A stretch of 38,524 nt of DNA from Lachnospiraceae bacterium (GCA_024694625.1 JAILJP010000040.1:1-38524), one strand, 5' to 3'; positions 8,262 through 16,444 are shown, numbered from the stretch's first letter. Numbers and translations are program-made. Notes: a model not told the origin generated them from the sequence alone.

Positions 8262-9092
8262 ATGTTAGAAACATTACAGCTTTATTTTTCATATCCTTTT
8301 GTTCGATATGCCTTTGTTGTTGGAATTCTAATTGCCCTTTGCTCCGCTCTTTTAGGCGTGACTTTGGTGTTGAAGCGCTTCTCCTTTATTGGAGACGGAC
8401 TTTCCCATGTGGCCTTTGGCGGAATCGCCATTGCTTCGGTGATGAACCTTTCCAACCAAATGATTTTGGTGCTGCCCATTACAGTGGTTGCGGCAATCAT
8501 CCTTCTTCGTACAGGACAAAACACAAAGATTAAGGGAGATGCGGCAGTAGCCATGATCTCCGTTGGAGCCTTGGCCTTAGGTTATATGCTTATGAACGTC
8601 TTTTCCGTTTCCACAAATGTAAGCGGTGACGTTTGCTCTACCTTGTTTGGCTCCACATCTATTTTGACCATTAAAGGTTTTGAGGTTTGGCTTTGCGTGG
8701 CTTTGTCTGCCGTGGTTTTGGTGGTGTTTATTCTCTTTTACAATAAACTCTTTTCCGTAACCTTTGACGAAAGTTTTGCAAAGGCAGTGGGAACCAAAAC
8801 AGATCACTACAATCTTTTGATTGCTGTTTTAATTGCGGTGGTGATTGTTCTGGCCATGAATCTGGTGGGCTCGCTGTTGATTTCCGCCTTAGTCATTTTC
8901 CCGGCCCTTTCCGCTATGCGATTGTTTAAAAGCTTTTTCTCTGTAACGGTATGTGCTGCCATCTTTTCTGTGGTGTGTGCAGCAGCGGGATTGATTATCT
9001 CCATTTTGGCAGGAACACCGGTGGGAGCTACCATCGTTACCGTAGATATGGTCGGTTTCGCTATATTTTCTGTCATCGGAAAAATCCGTTGA
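8262..9092 (+). CDS. Zinc/manganese-type ABC transporter permease (ZnuB/AdcB family)
   Basis: 276-residue integral membrane subunit with about eight hydrophobic segments. The signature GDGLSHVAFGGIAIA (near residues 43-57) and the late segment NLVGSLLISALVIFPALSA are characteristic of the ABC-3 metal permease family. It starts immediately after the ATPase stop, with an AGGAGGGAAAATAA ribosome site inside the end of that gene. It would partner the ATPase at 7494 to import Zn2+ or Mn2+ delivered by a binding protein encoded elsewhere. The end is intact and followed by a small hairpin (9122-9140). Confidence 0.93.
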   Translation: MLETLQLYFSYPFVRYAFVVGILIALCSALLGVTLVLKRFSFIGDGLSHVAFGGIAIASVMNLSNQMILVLPITVVAAIILLRTGQNTKIKGDAAVAMISVGALALGYMLMNVFSVSTNVSGDVCSTLFGSTSILTIKGFEVWLCVALSAVVLVVFILFYNKLFSVTFDESFAKAVGTKTDHYNLLIAVLIAVVIVLAMNLVGSLLISALVIFPALSAMRLFKSFFSVTVCAAIFSVVCAAAGLIISILAGTPVGATIVTVDMVGFAIFSVIGKIR

Positions 9093-9121
9093 TTTATACA
9101 AAAGTGACAAAAACTTGAAAT

Positions 9122-9140
9122 CCTTTTCAAAATGAAAAGG
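9122..9140 (+). terminator. Small perfect hairpin after metal permease
   Basis: CCTTTTCA-AAA-TGAAAAGG forms an 8-bp stem with a 3-nt loop 30 bp after the permease stop. No T-run follows, so termination activity is uncertain. Confidence 0.35.
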
Positions 9141-9193
9141 TTACCAAAGAGAATACAAAAATATAAAATAACCGTTTTTCGTGGGTTGAATTA

Positions 9194-9208
9194 ATGAAAT
9201 CGATTACA
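9194..9208 (+). promoter_or_regulatory. cre / LacI-family operator candidate
   Basis: ATGAAATCGATTACA matches every specified position of the CcpA cre consensus WTGNAANCGNWNNCW. It lies upstream of the sugar ABC operon, which also encodes a LacI-family regulator (13463), so the site may serve carbon catabolite control by CcpA or the operon's own repressor. Confidence 0.6.
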
Positions 9209-9215
9209 AAAACCA

Positions 9216-9245
9216 TTGTATTTTTTTCAATACAATGCATACAAT
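9216..9245 (+). promoter_or_regulatory. Candidate distal promoter of sugar ABC operon
   Basis: TTGTAT (9216-9221), an 18-bp spacer and TACAAT (9240-9245), just downstream of the cre-like box. A start near 9252 would give a leader of about 190 nt. Confidence 0.4.
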
Positions 9246-9337
9246 CGAACCCGCGGGAAACGGTTATTTTTCACATAAAATTCACATTTTCGAAAATTTG
9301 CGAAAATCCATCTTCCGTCAAAATCACTTAAAATTCG

Positions 9338-9366
9338 TTGAAGAAACCCTTGCGAGGTGGTAAAAT
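9338..9366 (+). promoter_or_regulatory. Candidate proximal promoter of sugar ABC operon
   Basis: TTGAAG (9338-9343), a 17-bp spacer and TAAAAT (9361-9366) preceded by TGG, forming an extended -10 (TGnTAAAAT). The same TGGTAAAAT string occurs before glmS and before the gene at 35583. The transcript would start near 9373 and include a GTGCAGG/CCTGCAC hairpin (9388-9413) ahead of the AAGGGGG ribosome site. Confidence 0.5.
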
Positions 9367-9439
9367 TGCCTTTGTAAGAGAGAGACAGTGCAGGGCATTT
9401 GTGCAACCTGCACAAAAAATTAACAAGGGGGTTCTTTTT

Positions 9440-10744
9440 ATGAAGAAACAAATTGCAGTTGTATTAGCATTAACAACAGCAGCAACAATGCTCCTTGCCG
9501 GATGCGGCGGAAGCAAAGATTCAAGCTCATCATCAAGCTCATCTAGTTCATCTAGCTCAGAAGCTATCCAGTTGTTAAACGGAAAGCCTGAAATCGATGC
9601 TCAGATGCAGGAACTTGCAAAGGCTTATGAAGAGGAAACAGGAAAGGCAGTTGAAGTTCTTACCATCGGTGGTAACGAAACAGCTTCTTCCAAATTAAAA
9701 GAGTTATATCAGGCTGGTGAAATGCCCGATATCTTCGTTTTGGAAGCTAACCAGTTCGAAAACTGGTCAGGAAAGTTAGTAGACATGTCTGATCAGCAGT
9801 GGACTGAGGATACAGACGTTGAATACGTTAACGAAGAAGGAACACTTGGTTTCCCTTACATGGTAGAAGCTTGTGGTCTTGCTTATAACGCTGACATTTT
9901 AGAGAAGGCAGGTGTTGATCCTACAACACTTACCAGTCCTGAGGCATACAAGGAAGCATTTGCAGTATTGGATTCTAAAAAGGACGAATTGGGACTTAAG
10001 GCAGTAGTTGGTTACAACGTAAACGCTACAGATGTAGGCTGGTCTTCAGGTACTCACGTATTTGGTCAGTACTTGGATGCAGGACTTGCTACAGACGATA
10101 CCACATACATCGATTTGTTAAACGATGGTGGACAGCTTGACAGTGATCGTTTTACTGCATTTGGTGAATTCATTGGTTTATTAAACCAGTATACAGATTC
10201 TGATTTGATCACAGGTTCTTATGATGATCAGGTTCTTGGATTCGCTTCTGGTAAGTACGCATTCGTTACTCAGGGATCTTGGATTGGTGCTACTTTAACA
10301 GGTGATGACAAAGACGCTTATGAAGCAGCAGGAAGCTTCGAAGTTGGATTTGCACCTTACGCATTCGAAGATGGTATCAACACTATCTTAAACGAGCCCA
10401 CATCTTTCTGGGGATGCTACAAAGACGGAAACGTTGAAGATGCTGAAGCATTCTTACAGTGGTGTTCAGAAGATACAGCTCAGAAGATGTTCGTAGAGAA
10501 CATGGGATTCGTATCACCTTATACAGATTGTGCTTACACATCTGATGATCCGTTTGCAAAACCTGTTACTGAATGGTTGGCAGAAGGAAAGCACTCTACC
10601 TATCATACTTTCTTAAAGAAAGATGGTTTGCAGGATGCTACATCTGTTATCTTCCAGAACTACGCTAAGGGTCAGTACAGCTCAGCTGCTGAATTTACCG
10701 AAGCTATGCAGGAAACAATTACTTCTTACTATGCAAACAACTAG
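9440..10744 (+). CDS. CUT1-family sugar ABC transporter substrate-binding lipoprotein
   Basis: 434-residue extracellular binding protein for a sugar or oligosaccharide. The start at 9440 (MKKQIAVVLALTTAA) follows AAGGGGG at 9425-9431 and begins a clean lipoprotein signal peptide; the longer frame from 9338 would put about 34 non-signal residues in front. The lipobox LLAGC gives a lipidated Cys at residue 22, followed by a run of about 13 Ser residues acting as a flexible tether. The mature part shows family-1 solute-binding features: IGGNETASSKLKELYQAGEMPDIFVLE early, GLAYNADILEKAGV near residue 150, and ASGKYAFVTQGSW near 270. It is followed by a terminator hairpin and the two permease genes, an arrangement that usually makes the binding protein more abundant. 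The substrate is undetermined. Confidence 0.93.
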   Translation: MKKQIAVVLALTTAATMLLAGCGGSKDSSSSSSSSSSSSSEAIQLLNGKPEIDAQMQELAKAYEEETGKAVEVLTIGGNETASSKLKELYQAGEMPDIFVLEANQFENWSGKLVDMSDQQWTEDTDVEYVNEEGTLGFPYMVEACGLAYNADILEKAGVDPTTLTSPEAYKEAFAVLDSKKDELGLKAVVGYNVNATDVGWSSGTHVFGQYLDAGLATDDTTYIDLLNDGGQLDSDRFTAFGEFIGLLNQYTDSDLITGSYDDQVLGFASGKYAFVTQGSWIGATLTGDDKDAYEAAGSFEVGFAPYAFEDGINTILNEPTSFWGCYKDGNVEDAEAFLQWCSEDTAQKMFVENMGFVSPYTDCAYTSDDPFAKPVTEWLAEGKHSTYHTFLKKDGLQDATSVIFQNYAKGQYSSAAEFTEAMQETITSYYANN

Positions 10745-10765
10745 TTTTTAATTCAAACACCTATA

Positions 10766-10796
10766 GGTGGCGGTACTTGTTATCGCCACCTTTTTT
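10766..10796 (+). terminator. Intrinsic terminator/attenuator between binding protein and permeases
   Basis: GGTGGCG (10766-10772) pairs with CGCCACC (10784-10790), followed by TTTTTT. Part of the left arm is also used by a 12-bp perfect palindrome CACCTATAGGTG (10758-10769), so the two folds exclude each other. Partial read-through would supply the permease genes. Confidence 0.8.
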
Positions 10797-10880
10797 GTTA
10801 AAAGGGGTGAAATCCATTTCAAAGCTAAGTCTTTTAGGGGAAAAATAAGCGTATTGTTAGGGGAAAATTAGGAGGATTAT

Positions 10881-11945
10881 ATGTCAGGGAACAGTTCAAA
10901 AAAAATCCTAGCTCCCATATTGTTGGTAGTTGGCGTGGTCAGCTTTATCGCCGCTTTGGTTATTGATTTTATGGAGTTGGGCTACGAATTCAGAGGAAGT
11001 CTTTTAATCATTGGTATCTTAGGTATCCTTTTGGGATTATTCACACTTCCTACAGAAAAATATCATAGAAACATCGTAAACTTTGTATTTTTATTTCCGT
11101 TATTGTTCACCTTCGGTGTAACAGTAATCATTCCATTGATTTTGGGTATCGGATATTCCTTTACCGATTGGGATGGAATTATGGTTGGAAACTTTGTTGG
11201 GTTTGACAATTATGTAAAAGCATTCCAGCAGCCCAGCTTTTTATATTCTATTTTGCTTACCGCTTTGTTCGTGGTAATCAACATGATCTTAGTAAATTTG
11301 GTTGCGTTCTTACTTGCCCTTCTTTGTTCATCAAAGATGAAAGGAGTAGGATTCTTCAGAGCAACCTACTTCTTACCGAACTTAATCGGTGGTATCGTTT
11401 TAGGTTATATTTGGCAGTTCGCTTTTTCAAAAGCGTTGCTTGGATTAACCGAGAAACTTTTCGACTTAAACTATTCTATTTTGTCAGAAACAAAATTTGC
11501 ATTCTGGTGTATCATCATCGTTTACATTTGGCAGTATGCAGGTTACATTATGTTGATTTACATCACAGGATTGAATACAGTTCCTCGTGAAGTTTTAGAA
11601 GCATCCGCAATCGACGGAGCAAATGCCTGGTCTACACTTTTCCAGATCAAGATTCCCATGATTGCATCTACCATAACGATTTGTACATTCCTAACATTAA
11701 CAAATGCCTTCAAGATGTTTGATGTAAACCTTTCCTTAACAGGTGGAAACGGTTCTGTTCAAAACTTCATGGGCGGAAGTCTTACCAATGGTACAGAAAT
11801 GTTAGCTTTAAATATTTACAGTACAGCAATCAACAAAAACAACTACGCTTTAGGACAGGCGAAGGCTGTATTGTTCTTTATCATCTTGGCAGTGGTATCC
11901 ATTGTTCAGGTGCGCGTATCCAATAAGAAGGAGGTGGAAATGTAA
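10881..11945 (+). CDS. CUT1 sugar ABC transporter permease, MalF-type, with extra N-terminal segments
   Basis: 354-residue inner permease subunit. The cytoplasmic coupling (EAA) motif EVLEASAIDGANAWSTLFQI lies near residues 235-254. The body from about residue 65 (NIVNFVFLFPLLFTFGVTVI) matches the usual six-segment CUT1 permease of about 290 residues. Two additional hydrophobic segments at about 10-30 and 38-55 precede it. The ATG at 10881 has a strong TTAGGAGGAT ribosome site, so the extension is genuine rather than a misplaced start. The gene overlaps the next one by one base (TAATG), indicating coupled translation. It works with the binding protein at 9440, the second permease and an ATPase that is not encoded here. 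Confidence 0.93.
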   Translation: MSGNSSKKILAPILLVVGVVSFIAALVIDFMELGYEFRGSLLIIGILGILLGLFTLPTEKYHRNIVNFVFLFPLLFTFGVTVIIPLILGIGYSFTDWDGIMVGNFVGFDNYVKAFQQPSFLYSILLTALFVVINMILVNLVAFLLALLCSSKMKGVGFFRATYFLPNLIGGIVLGYIWQFAFSKALLGLTEKLFDLNYSILSETKFAFWCIIIVYIWQYAGYIMLIYITGLNTVPREVLEASAIDGANAWSTLFQIKIPMIASTITICTFLTLTNAFKMFDVNLSLTGGNGSVQNFMGGSLTNGTEMLALNIYSTAINKNNYALGQAKAVLFFIILAVVSIVQVRVSNKKEVEM

Positions 11946-12811
11946 TGAACAGAGAAGAAAAGAAATCTGTTAAAGTATTAAAGTTTATCGTTGCTCTTTT
12001 GATTGCGATTTACGTATTACTTCCTTTTTACTTATTGATTATCAATGCTTGTAAAGCACCTATGGCCATTACAGAATCGCCGGTATCCGCTGCAGGGGCC
12101 AGTCTTTCACAGTTGATCCAAAACTTAAAAGACGTGATCAACAACGTTCACTTTGAGTTCTGGTACGCCTTCGGTTCATCTGTAGTGATTACCGTAGTAT
12201 CTTTGGTGCTTTTGGCACTTTTCGGATCCATGGCTGCATGGGTAATCTGCCGAAACAAAACAAAATGGTCTACAGCAATTTACTTTATTTTCATTGCGTC
12301 CATGATCATTCCTTTCCAGGCAGTTATGTTGGCTTTAATTTCTACCTTCCGTGATGCAGGAAACTTTATTGGTATTCCCATGCTTCGTTCCATCCCCGGA
12401 ACCATCTTTGCTTACTGCGGATTTGGTGGAGCTATGACCGTATTTATTTTGGTTGGTTTTATCAAGGGTATTCCTTACGAGTTGGAAGAGGCTGCATCCA
12501 TCGACGGATGTTCTCCGGAAGCAGTATTTTTCAGAATTATCTTCCCCCTCTTGAAACCCGTTATCGTTACTGTTACAATCCTTAACGGTATGTGGATTTG
12601 GAACGATTATTTGCTTCCTTCTTTGCTTCTTGGTTCTTCCAGCGAAGTAAAAACTTTGCCGGTAGCAATTCAGTCCTTCGTGGGCTCCTTCGTTGTACAG
12701 TGGAACTTGATTTTGGCGGCTGCCCTTTTGACGGTAACCCCTATGGTGATCATCTTCCTTTTTGCACAGAAGCAGATTATTGCCGGTATGGTAGACGGAG
12801 CAATAAAATAA
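11945..12811 (+). CDS. CUT1 sugar ABC transporter permease, MalG-type
   Basis: 288-residue second permease with six hydrophobic segments. The EAA coupling motif ELEEAASIDGCSPEAVFFRI (about residues 178-197) contacts the ATPase. The C-terminus FAQKQIIAGMVDGAIK is the standard ending of MalG/GanQ-type permeases, so the gene is complete. It starts in a one-base overlap with the MalF-type gene; an AGGAGGTG ribosome site lies in the end of that gene. The absence of an ABC ATPase after it fits Firmicutes that share one MsmK/MsiK ATPase among several sugar importers. Confidence 0.95.
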   Translation: MNREEKKSVKVLKFIVALLIAIYVLLPFYLLIINACKAPMAITESPVSAAGASLSQLIQNLKDVINNVHFEFWYAFGSSVVITVVSLVLLALFGSMAAWVICRNKTKWSTAIYFIFIASMIIPFQAVMLALISTFRDAGNFIGIPMLRSIPGTIFAYCGFGGAMTVFILVGFIKGIPYELEEAASIDGCSPEAVFFRIIFPLLKPVIVTVTILNGMWIWNDYLLPSLLLGSSSEVKTLPVAIQSFVGSFVVQWNLILAAALLTVTPMVIIFLFAQKQIIAGMVDGAIK

Positions 12812-12826
12812 TTTGCGGAGATATGT

Positions 12827-13459
12827 ATGCGCTTATTTGATATAAACGGACCTTTTATGGAGGCCCTTCGAAAACTCTCGGATATCATTATCTACAATTT
12901 GCTGTTTGTGATATTTTCCCTACCGATTGTTACTGCCGGAGCGTCCTTTGCGGCACTTTGTGATGGTATGCAGCAGTTGGCGGAAAAGGAGCTCATAGAA
13001 AATGGGGTTATCAAAACCTTCTTTTCGTCCTTTAAAAAGTATTTCAAAGAAGGAACAAAACTTTGGGGTTGTATTCTTCTGATCGTATTGGTAATGTTTG
13101 CCGCCATTCGTTCAGGAGATTACATGCCTCAGGAACTTGCGGATTTTTACATGCTTACTGCAAATGTGATTTCCATCATTTGTTCCTTTGGATTTCAGTT
13201 CGCTTATCCTCTTTTGGTAAAGAAAGGGGAGTCTTGGCGGACAACGATAAAGACCTCATTTTTGATGGGGCTCGTACAGTTCCCGTGGACCTTTTGTTCC
13301 CTGGGTGTTACGGCGGGCTTTTGTTACATCACATTATTTATGAGAGAAAACGCATTTTATTACGGCATCTTTTATTGGATTGCCGCAGGATTTGGCGTTT
13401 TGGTTTATATCAATAGCTTTTTCTTTTTGAAAGCTTATAAAAAGGTTTATAAAGAATAA
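12827..13459 (+). CDS. YesL-family (DUF624) membrane protein
   Basis: 210-residue protein with about four to five membrane segments. The start MRLFDINGPFMEALRKLSDIIIYNLLFVIFSLPIVTAGAS is the typical opening of YesL/DUF624 proteins, which regularly sit beside CUT1 oligosaccharide transporters in Firmicutes. The biochemical role of the family is not established; a helper function for the transporter or its regulation is an inference from context. GGAG lies 7-8 nt before the ATG. The gene follows the MalG-type permease by 15 bp and precedes the LacI regulator by 3 bp, so the three are likely one transcript. Confidence 0.88.
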   Translation: MRLFDINGPFMEALRKLSDIIIYNLLFVIFSLPIVTAGASFAALCDGMQQLAEKELIENGVIKTFFSSFKKYFKEGTKLWGCILLIVLVMFAAIRSGDYMPQELADFYMLTANVISIICSFGFQFAYPLLVKKGESWRTTIKTSFLMGLVQFPWTFCSLGVTAGFCYITLFMRENAFYYGIFYWIAAGFGVLVYINSFFFLKAYKKVYKE

Positions 13460-13462
13460 AAA

Positions 13463-14443
13463 ATGACGATAAAAGAAGTTGCCGAATTGGCAGGTGTTTC
13501 GCCGGCAGCGGTGAGCCGTTATTTAAATGGTGGTTCCTTAAGTGCGGCGAAAAAAGAAATTATAAAAAAGACCATTGAAGAAACAGGCTATCGCCCTTCT
13601 GTGGCTGCTCAGGTCATGCGAACCGGTCGGGTAAACCAGATTGGTGTTTTGGTTCCAAAGGTAAATTCCGATTCTGTTTCCCAGGTGTTGGCAGGTATTA
13701 CCCGAGAACTCCAAAATCGCGGATATATGGCGGTTTTGGGAAGTTACGAGGGTGATGACGAAAAGGAAATCAGCTTCCTTCGTGCCATGGAAACCAACCA
13801 GGCTGCGGGAGCAATCGTGATGGCGATGGATATGACTCCGGAAAAGAAAAAGGTCTACGAGTCTCTTTCTATGCCGGTGGTGGTTACAGGTCAAAATTTC
13901 AAAGGATTTTCCTGCATTTACCATGACGATTACAATGCAATGAAACGCTTGATGCATCTGATGCTAAAATCCGGAAGAAAACATATCACCTATATCGGGG
14001 CGGTGGAAAAGGATTTGCAGGCGGGAGTGGCCCGTCGCCGTGGAGCAGAGGATGCTTACGTAGAGGGCGGATTTAAGAAAAAGGATTTGCCCATGGAAAT
14101 CGTGGACTTTACCGCAGAAGAAGGCTATGAAGCTACCAAGCGTATTTTGGAGAAATATCCCGATACCGATGGGGTGTTATGTGCCTCCGATATTATTGCG
14201 GTAGGTGCCCTTCAGGCGATTCGTGAATCCGGGAAAACTGCCGGTGTGGATATCGGCATTGCGGGAGTGGATGATATGTGGATGGATCGTTTCCACGATA
14301 CACCTCTTACTTCCGTTCATCTGTACTTTAAGGAGTGCGGTCGTCGTGCGGCAAAACTTTTAATGGAAGAAATCGACGGTTCAAAGAGAATGAAAGAGCA
14401 GGTTTGCCTGGACTTTTCCATTGTGGAACGAGGCTCTTTGTAA
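13463..14443 (+). CDS. LacI-family transcriptional regulator of the sugar operon
   Basis: 326-residue sugar-responsive regulator. The N-terminal helix-turn-helix and hinge (TIKEVAELAGVSPAAVSRYL, residues 2-21, then YRPSVAAQVMRTG) is followed by a periplasmic-binding-protein-like sensor (IGVLVPKVNSDSVSQVLAGI; DGVLCASDIIAVGALQAIRE; IGIAGVDDMWMDRF). It starts 3 bp after the yesL-type gene with no strong ribosome site, so it probably depends on translational coupling. As last gene of the sugar operon it is the likely local repressor or activator; the cre-like box at 9194 and the inverted repeat arms around it are candidate targets. A terminator follows at 14479. Confidence 0.94.
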   Translation: MTIKEVAELAGVSPAAVSRYLNGGSLSAAKKEIIKKTIEETGYRPSVAAQVMRTGRVNQIGVLVPKVNSDSVSQVLAGITRELQNRGYMAVLGSYEGDDEKEISFLRAMETNQAAGAIVMAMDMTPEKKKVYESLSMPVVVTGQNFKGFSCIYHDDYNAMKRLMHLMLKSGRKHITYIGAVEKDLQAGVARRRGAEDAYVEGGFKKKDLPMEIVDFTAEEGYEATKRILEKYPDTDGVLCASDIIAVGALQAIRESGKTAGVDIGIAGVDDMWMDRFHDTPLTSVHLYFKECGRRAAKLLMEEIDGSKRMKEQVCLDFSIVERGSL

Positions 14444-14447
14444 TTCG

Positions 14448-14477
14448 TTGGTATATTTAGAAAAACTGTGGTAAAAT
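14448..14477 (+). promoter_or_regulatory. Candidate glmS promoter with extended -10
   Basis: TTGGTA (14448-14453), an 18-bp spacer and TAAAAT (14472-14477) preceded by TGG. Transcription would start near 14484, inside the left arm of the terminator hairpin that follows lacI. No glmS ribozyme is present upstream. Confidence 0.5.
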
Positions 14478-14478
14478 A

Positions 14479-14515
14479 ACTCTGATTTATGCCTAGTCGT
14501 AAGTCAGAGTTTTTA
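14479..14515 (+). terminator. Terminator after the sugar operon, directly before glmS
   Basis: ACTCTGATTTA (14479-14489) pairs with TAAGTCAGAGT (14500-14510): 11 bp including one G-T pair, 10-nt loop, followed by a T-run (TTTTAATTATT). It ends the lacI transcript. The glmS ribosome site AAGGAGAAA lies about 7 nt beyond the T-run. Confidence 0.75.
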
Positions 14516-14534
14516 ATTATTAAGGAGAAACACT

Positions 14535-16385
14535 ATGTGCGGTATCGTAGGATTCGTAGGAAAAAAACAGGCAGCTCCCGTTCTTTTGGACGGATTGTCA
14601 AAGTTGGAATATAGAGGATATGATTCGGCAGGATTAGCTGTTCGAAACGGAGAGGATGAGCCCGTTATTGTAAAGGCAAAAGGCCGTTTGAAAGACTTGG
14701 CTGAAAAAACCGACGAAGGAAAAGCAGTCTTCGGTGGCTGTGGTATCGGTCATACCCGTTGGGCAACTCACGGTGAACCCTCCGAAAACAATGCCCATCC
14801 TCATTGCTCCGATGATATGAATGTGGTTGGTGTTCACAACGGTATCATCGAAAACTACCAGGAATTAAAAGAGAAGTTGCAGCATCATGACTACACCTTC
14901 TATTCCCAAACTGATACAGAAGTAGCTATTAAGTTGATTGACTACTATTACAAGAAATATCAGGTGGGACCTATTGATGCTATCGCAAAGACCATGGTTC
15001 GTGTTCGTGGTTCTTATGCTATTGCAGTTATGTTTAAAGATTATCCCGGACAGATTTACGTTGCCAGAAAAGACAGCCCTATGGTAATCGGTATCAAAGA
15101 CGGCCAGACCTATATGGCTTCTGATGTTCCGGCGATTTTAAAATACACCAATCAGATTTACTACATTGGAAATCTTGAGATGGCTCGCTTGGATGAAGGA
15201 AAGGTTACCTTCTTCAACTTGGATGGTGATGAAGTAGAAAAAGAATTGGTGACCATCGATTGGGATGCAGAAGCTGCAGAAAAAGGCGGCTATGAGCATT
15301 TCATGATGAAAGAAATCCATGAGCAGCCCAAGGTGTTGGAAGATACCATCAATTCCGTTGTGAAAAAGAGCGGAAAATCCTTGGAAGTGGATTTGACAGA
15401 AATCGGTATTACCGAAGAAGAGTTAAAAAATGTTTCCGATATTGTAATCGCAGCTTGCGGTTCTGCTTATCACACCGGTATGGTAGATCAGTATGTAATT
15501 GAGGATTTGGCAAAGGTTCCCGTTCGTGTGGAACTGGCTTCCGAATTCCGTTATCGTAAACCATTGTTAAATCCCAATACTTTGGTAATTGTAGTATCTC
15601 AGTCCGGTGAAACTGCAGATACCCTGGCAGCCCTTCGTGAAGCGAAGTCCCGTGGCAACAAAGTATTGGCCATCGTAAACGTAGTGGGAAGTTCCATTGC
15701 CCGAGAAGCGGATTACGTATTCCAGACTTTAGCCGGACCGGAGATTTCCGTGGCAACCACCAAGGCTTACTCTTGCCAGTTGGTGGCAGGCTATATTTTG
15801 GCCATTGCTTTGGCAAAGGCAAAAGGTCAGTTGGATGAAAAGAAAGAGAATGAACTTTTAACAGAGATGCGTTCTCTTCCTGCAAAGATTGAAAAGATTT
15901 TGGATGAAAAGGAACGCCTTCAGTGGTTTGCTTCCAAGTTCTCCAATGTACATGATGTATTTTATATCGGTCGTGGTATTGATTATGCCATCTGCTTGGA
16001 AGGAAGCTTAAAGTTAAAAGAGATTTCCTACATCCATTCAGAAGCCTATGCTGCCGGTGAATTAAAACATGGTACCATTTCTTTGATTGAAGATGGTACT
16101 TTGGTCATCGGTGTGCTGACACAGTCCGGATTGTTTGAAAAGACCGTTTCCAATATGGTAGAAGTAAAGAGCCGAGGCGCTTATCTTTGCGGAGTCACTT
16201 CCTATGGAAACTACAGTCTGGAAGATACAGCAGACTTTTCCATTTATGTGCCTAAGACGGATGAACATTTTGCAGCAAGTCTTGCAGTGATTCCGTTGCA
16301 GTTAATCGGATATTACATTTCCGTATCCAGAGGTTTGGATGTGGATAAGCCCAGAAACTTGGCAAAATCCGTTACGGTTGAGTAA
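14535..16385 (+). CDS. glmS: Glutamine-fructose-6-phosphate aminotransferase (isomerizing)
   Basis: Makes glucosamine-6-phosphate from fructose-6-phosphate and glutamine, the first step of UDP-GlcNAc supply for peptidoglycan and other wall polymers. The complete 616-residue protein has the class II glutaminase with N-terminal Cys after Met removal (CGIVGFVG), LEYRGYDSAGLA, GHTRWATHG and HNGIIENY, and two SIS sugar-isomerase domains (AACGSAYHTGMV near 315; SQSGETADTLAAL near 355; ESYIHSEAYAAGELKHG-like region near 500) ending in DKPRNLAKSVTVE. The start has AAGGAGAAACACT before it. It stands alone between two terminated or promoted units. Many Firmicutes control glmS with a self-cleaving ribozyme; the 91-nt gap here is too short for one. 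Confidence 0.98.
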   Translation: MCGIVGFVGKKQAAPVLLDGLSKLEYRGYDSAGLAVRNGEDEPVIVKAKGRLKDLAEKTDEGKAVFGGCGIGHTRWATHGEPSENNAHPHCSDDMNVVGVHNGIIENYQELKEKLQHHDYTFYSQTDTEVAIKLIDYYYKKYQVGPIDAIAKTMVRVRGSYAIAVMFKDYPGQIYVARKDSPMVIGIKDGQTYMASDVPAILKYTNQIYYIGNLEMARLDEGKVTFFNLDGDEVEKELVTIDWDAEAAEKGGYEHFMMKEIHEQPKVLEDTINSVVKKSGKSLEVDLTEIGITEEELKNVSDIVIAACGSAYHTGMVDQYVIEDLAKVPVRVELASEFRYRKPLLNPNTLVIVVSQSGETADTLAALREAKSRGNKVLAIVNVVGSSIAREADYVFQTLAGPEISVATTKAYSCQLVAGYILAIALAKAKGQLDEKKENELLTEMRSLPAKIEKILDEKERLQWFASKFSNVHDVFYIGRGIDYAICLEGSLKLKEISYIHSEAYAAGELKHGTISLIEDGTLVIGVLTQSGLFEKTVSNMVEVKSRGAYLCGVTSYGNYSLEDTADFSIYVPKTDEHFAASLAVIPLQLIGYYISVSRGLDVDKPRNLAKSVTVE

Positions 16386-16444
16386 AACAATACTCCGTGT
16401 AGATGATCTTTAAGATTTTTATAGATGTGATTAGAATCTTTCTA

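Larger units (their letters stand above)
9165..9270. repeat. 24-bp inverted repeat flanking a promoter and cre-like box
   Basis: The left arm 9165-9188 and right arm 9246-9270 are near-perfect reverse complements sharing AAACGGTTATTTT at the outer end. They enclose about 57 bp holding a cre-like box (9194-9208), a small palindrome around 9214-9238 (CATTGTAT with ATACAATG) and a possible promoter. The arms contain AACCC-n-CG-type sequence and could be paired sites for a dimeric or tetrameric regulator. This lies in the non-coding stretch 9093-9439; the rest of that stretch holds a second promoter and a leader hairpin. Confidence 0.7.

Noticed and set aside
14444-14534. glmS ribozyme
   Set aside because: The gap of 91 bp is largely filled by a promoter and terminator; ribozyme core motifs and length are missing.
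16386-16444. Terminator after glmS
   Set aside because: Only short AT-rich pairings (AAGATT with AATCTT) are visible, with no convincing stem plus T-run.
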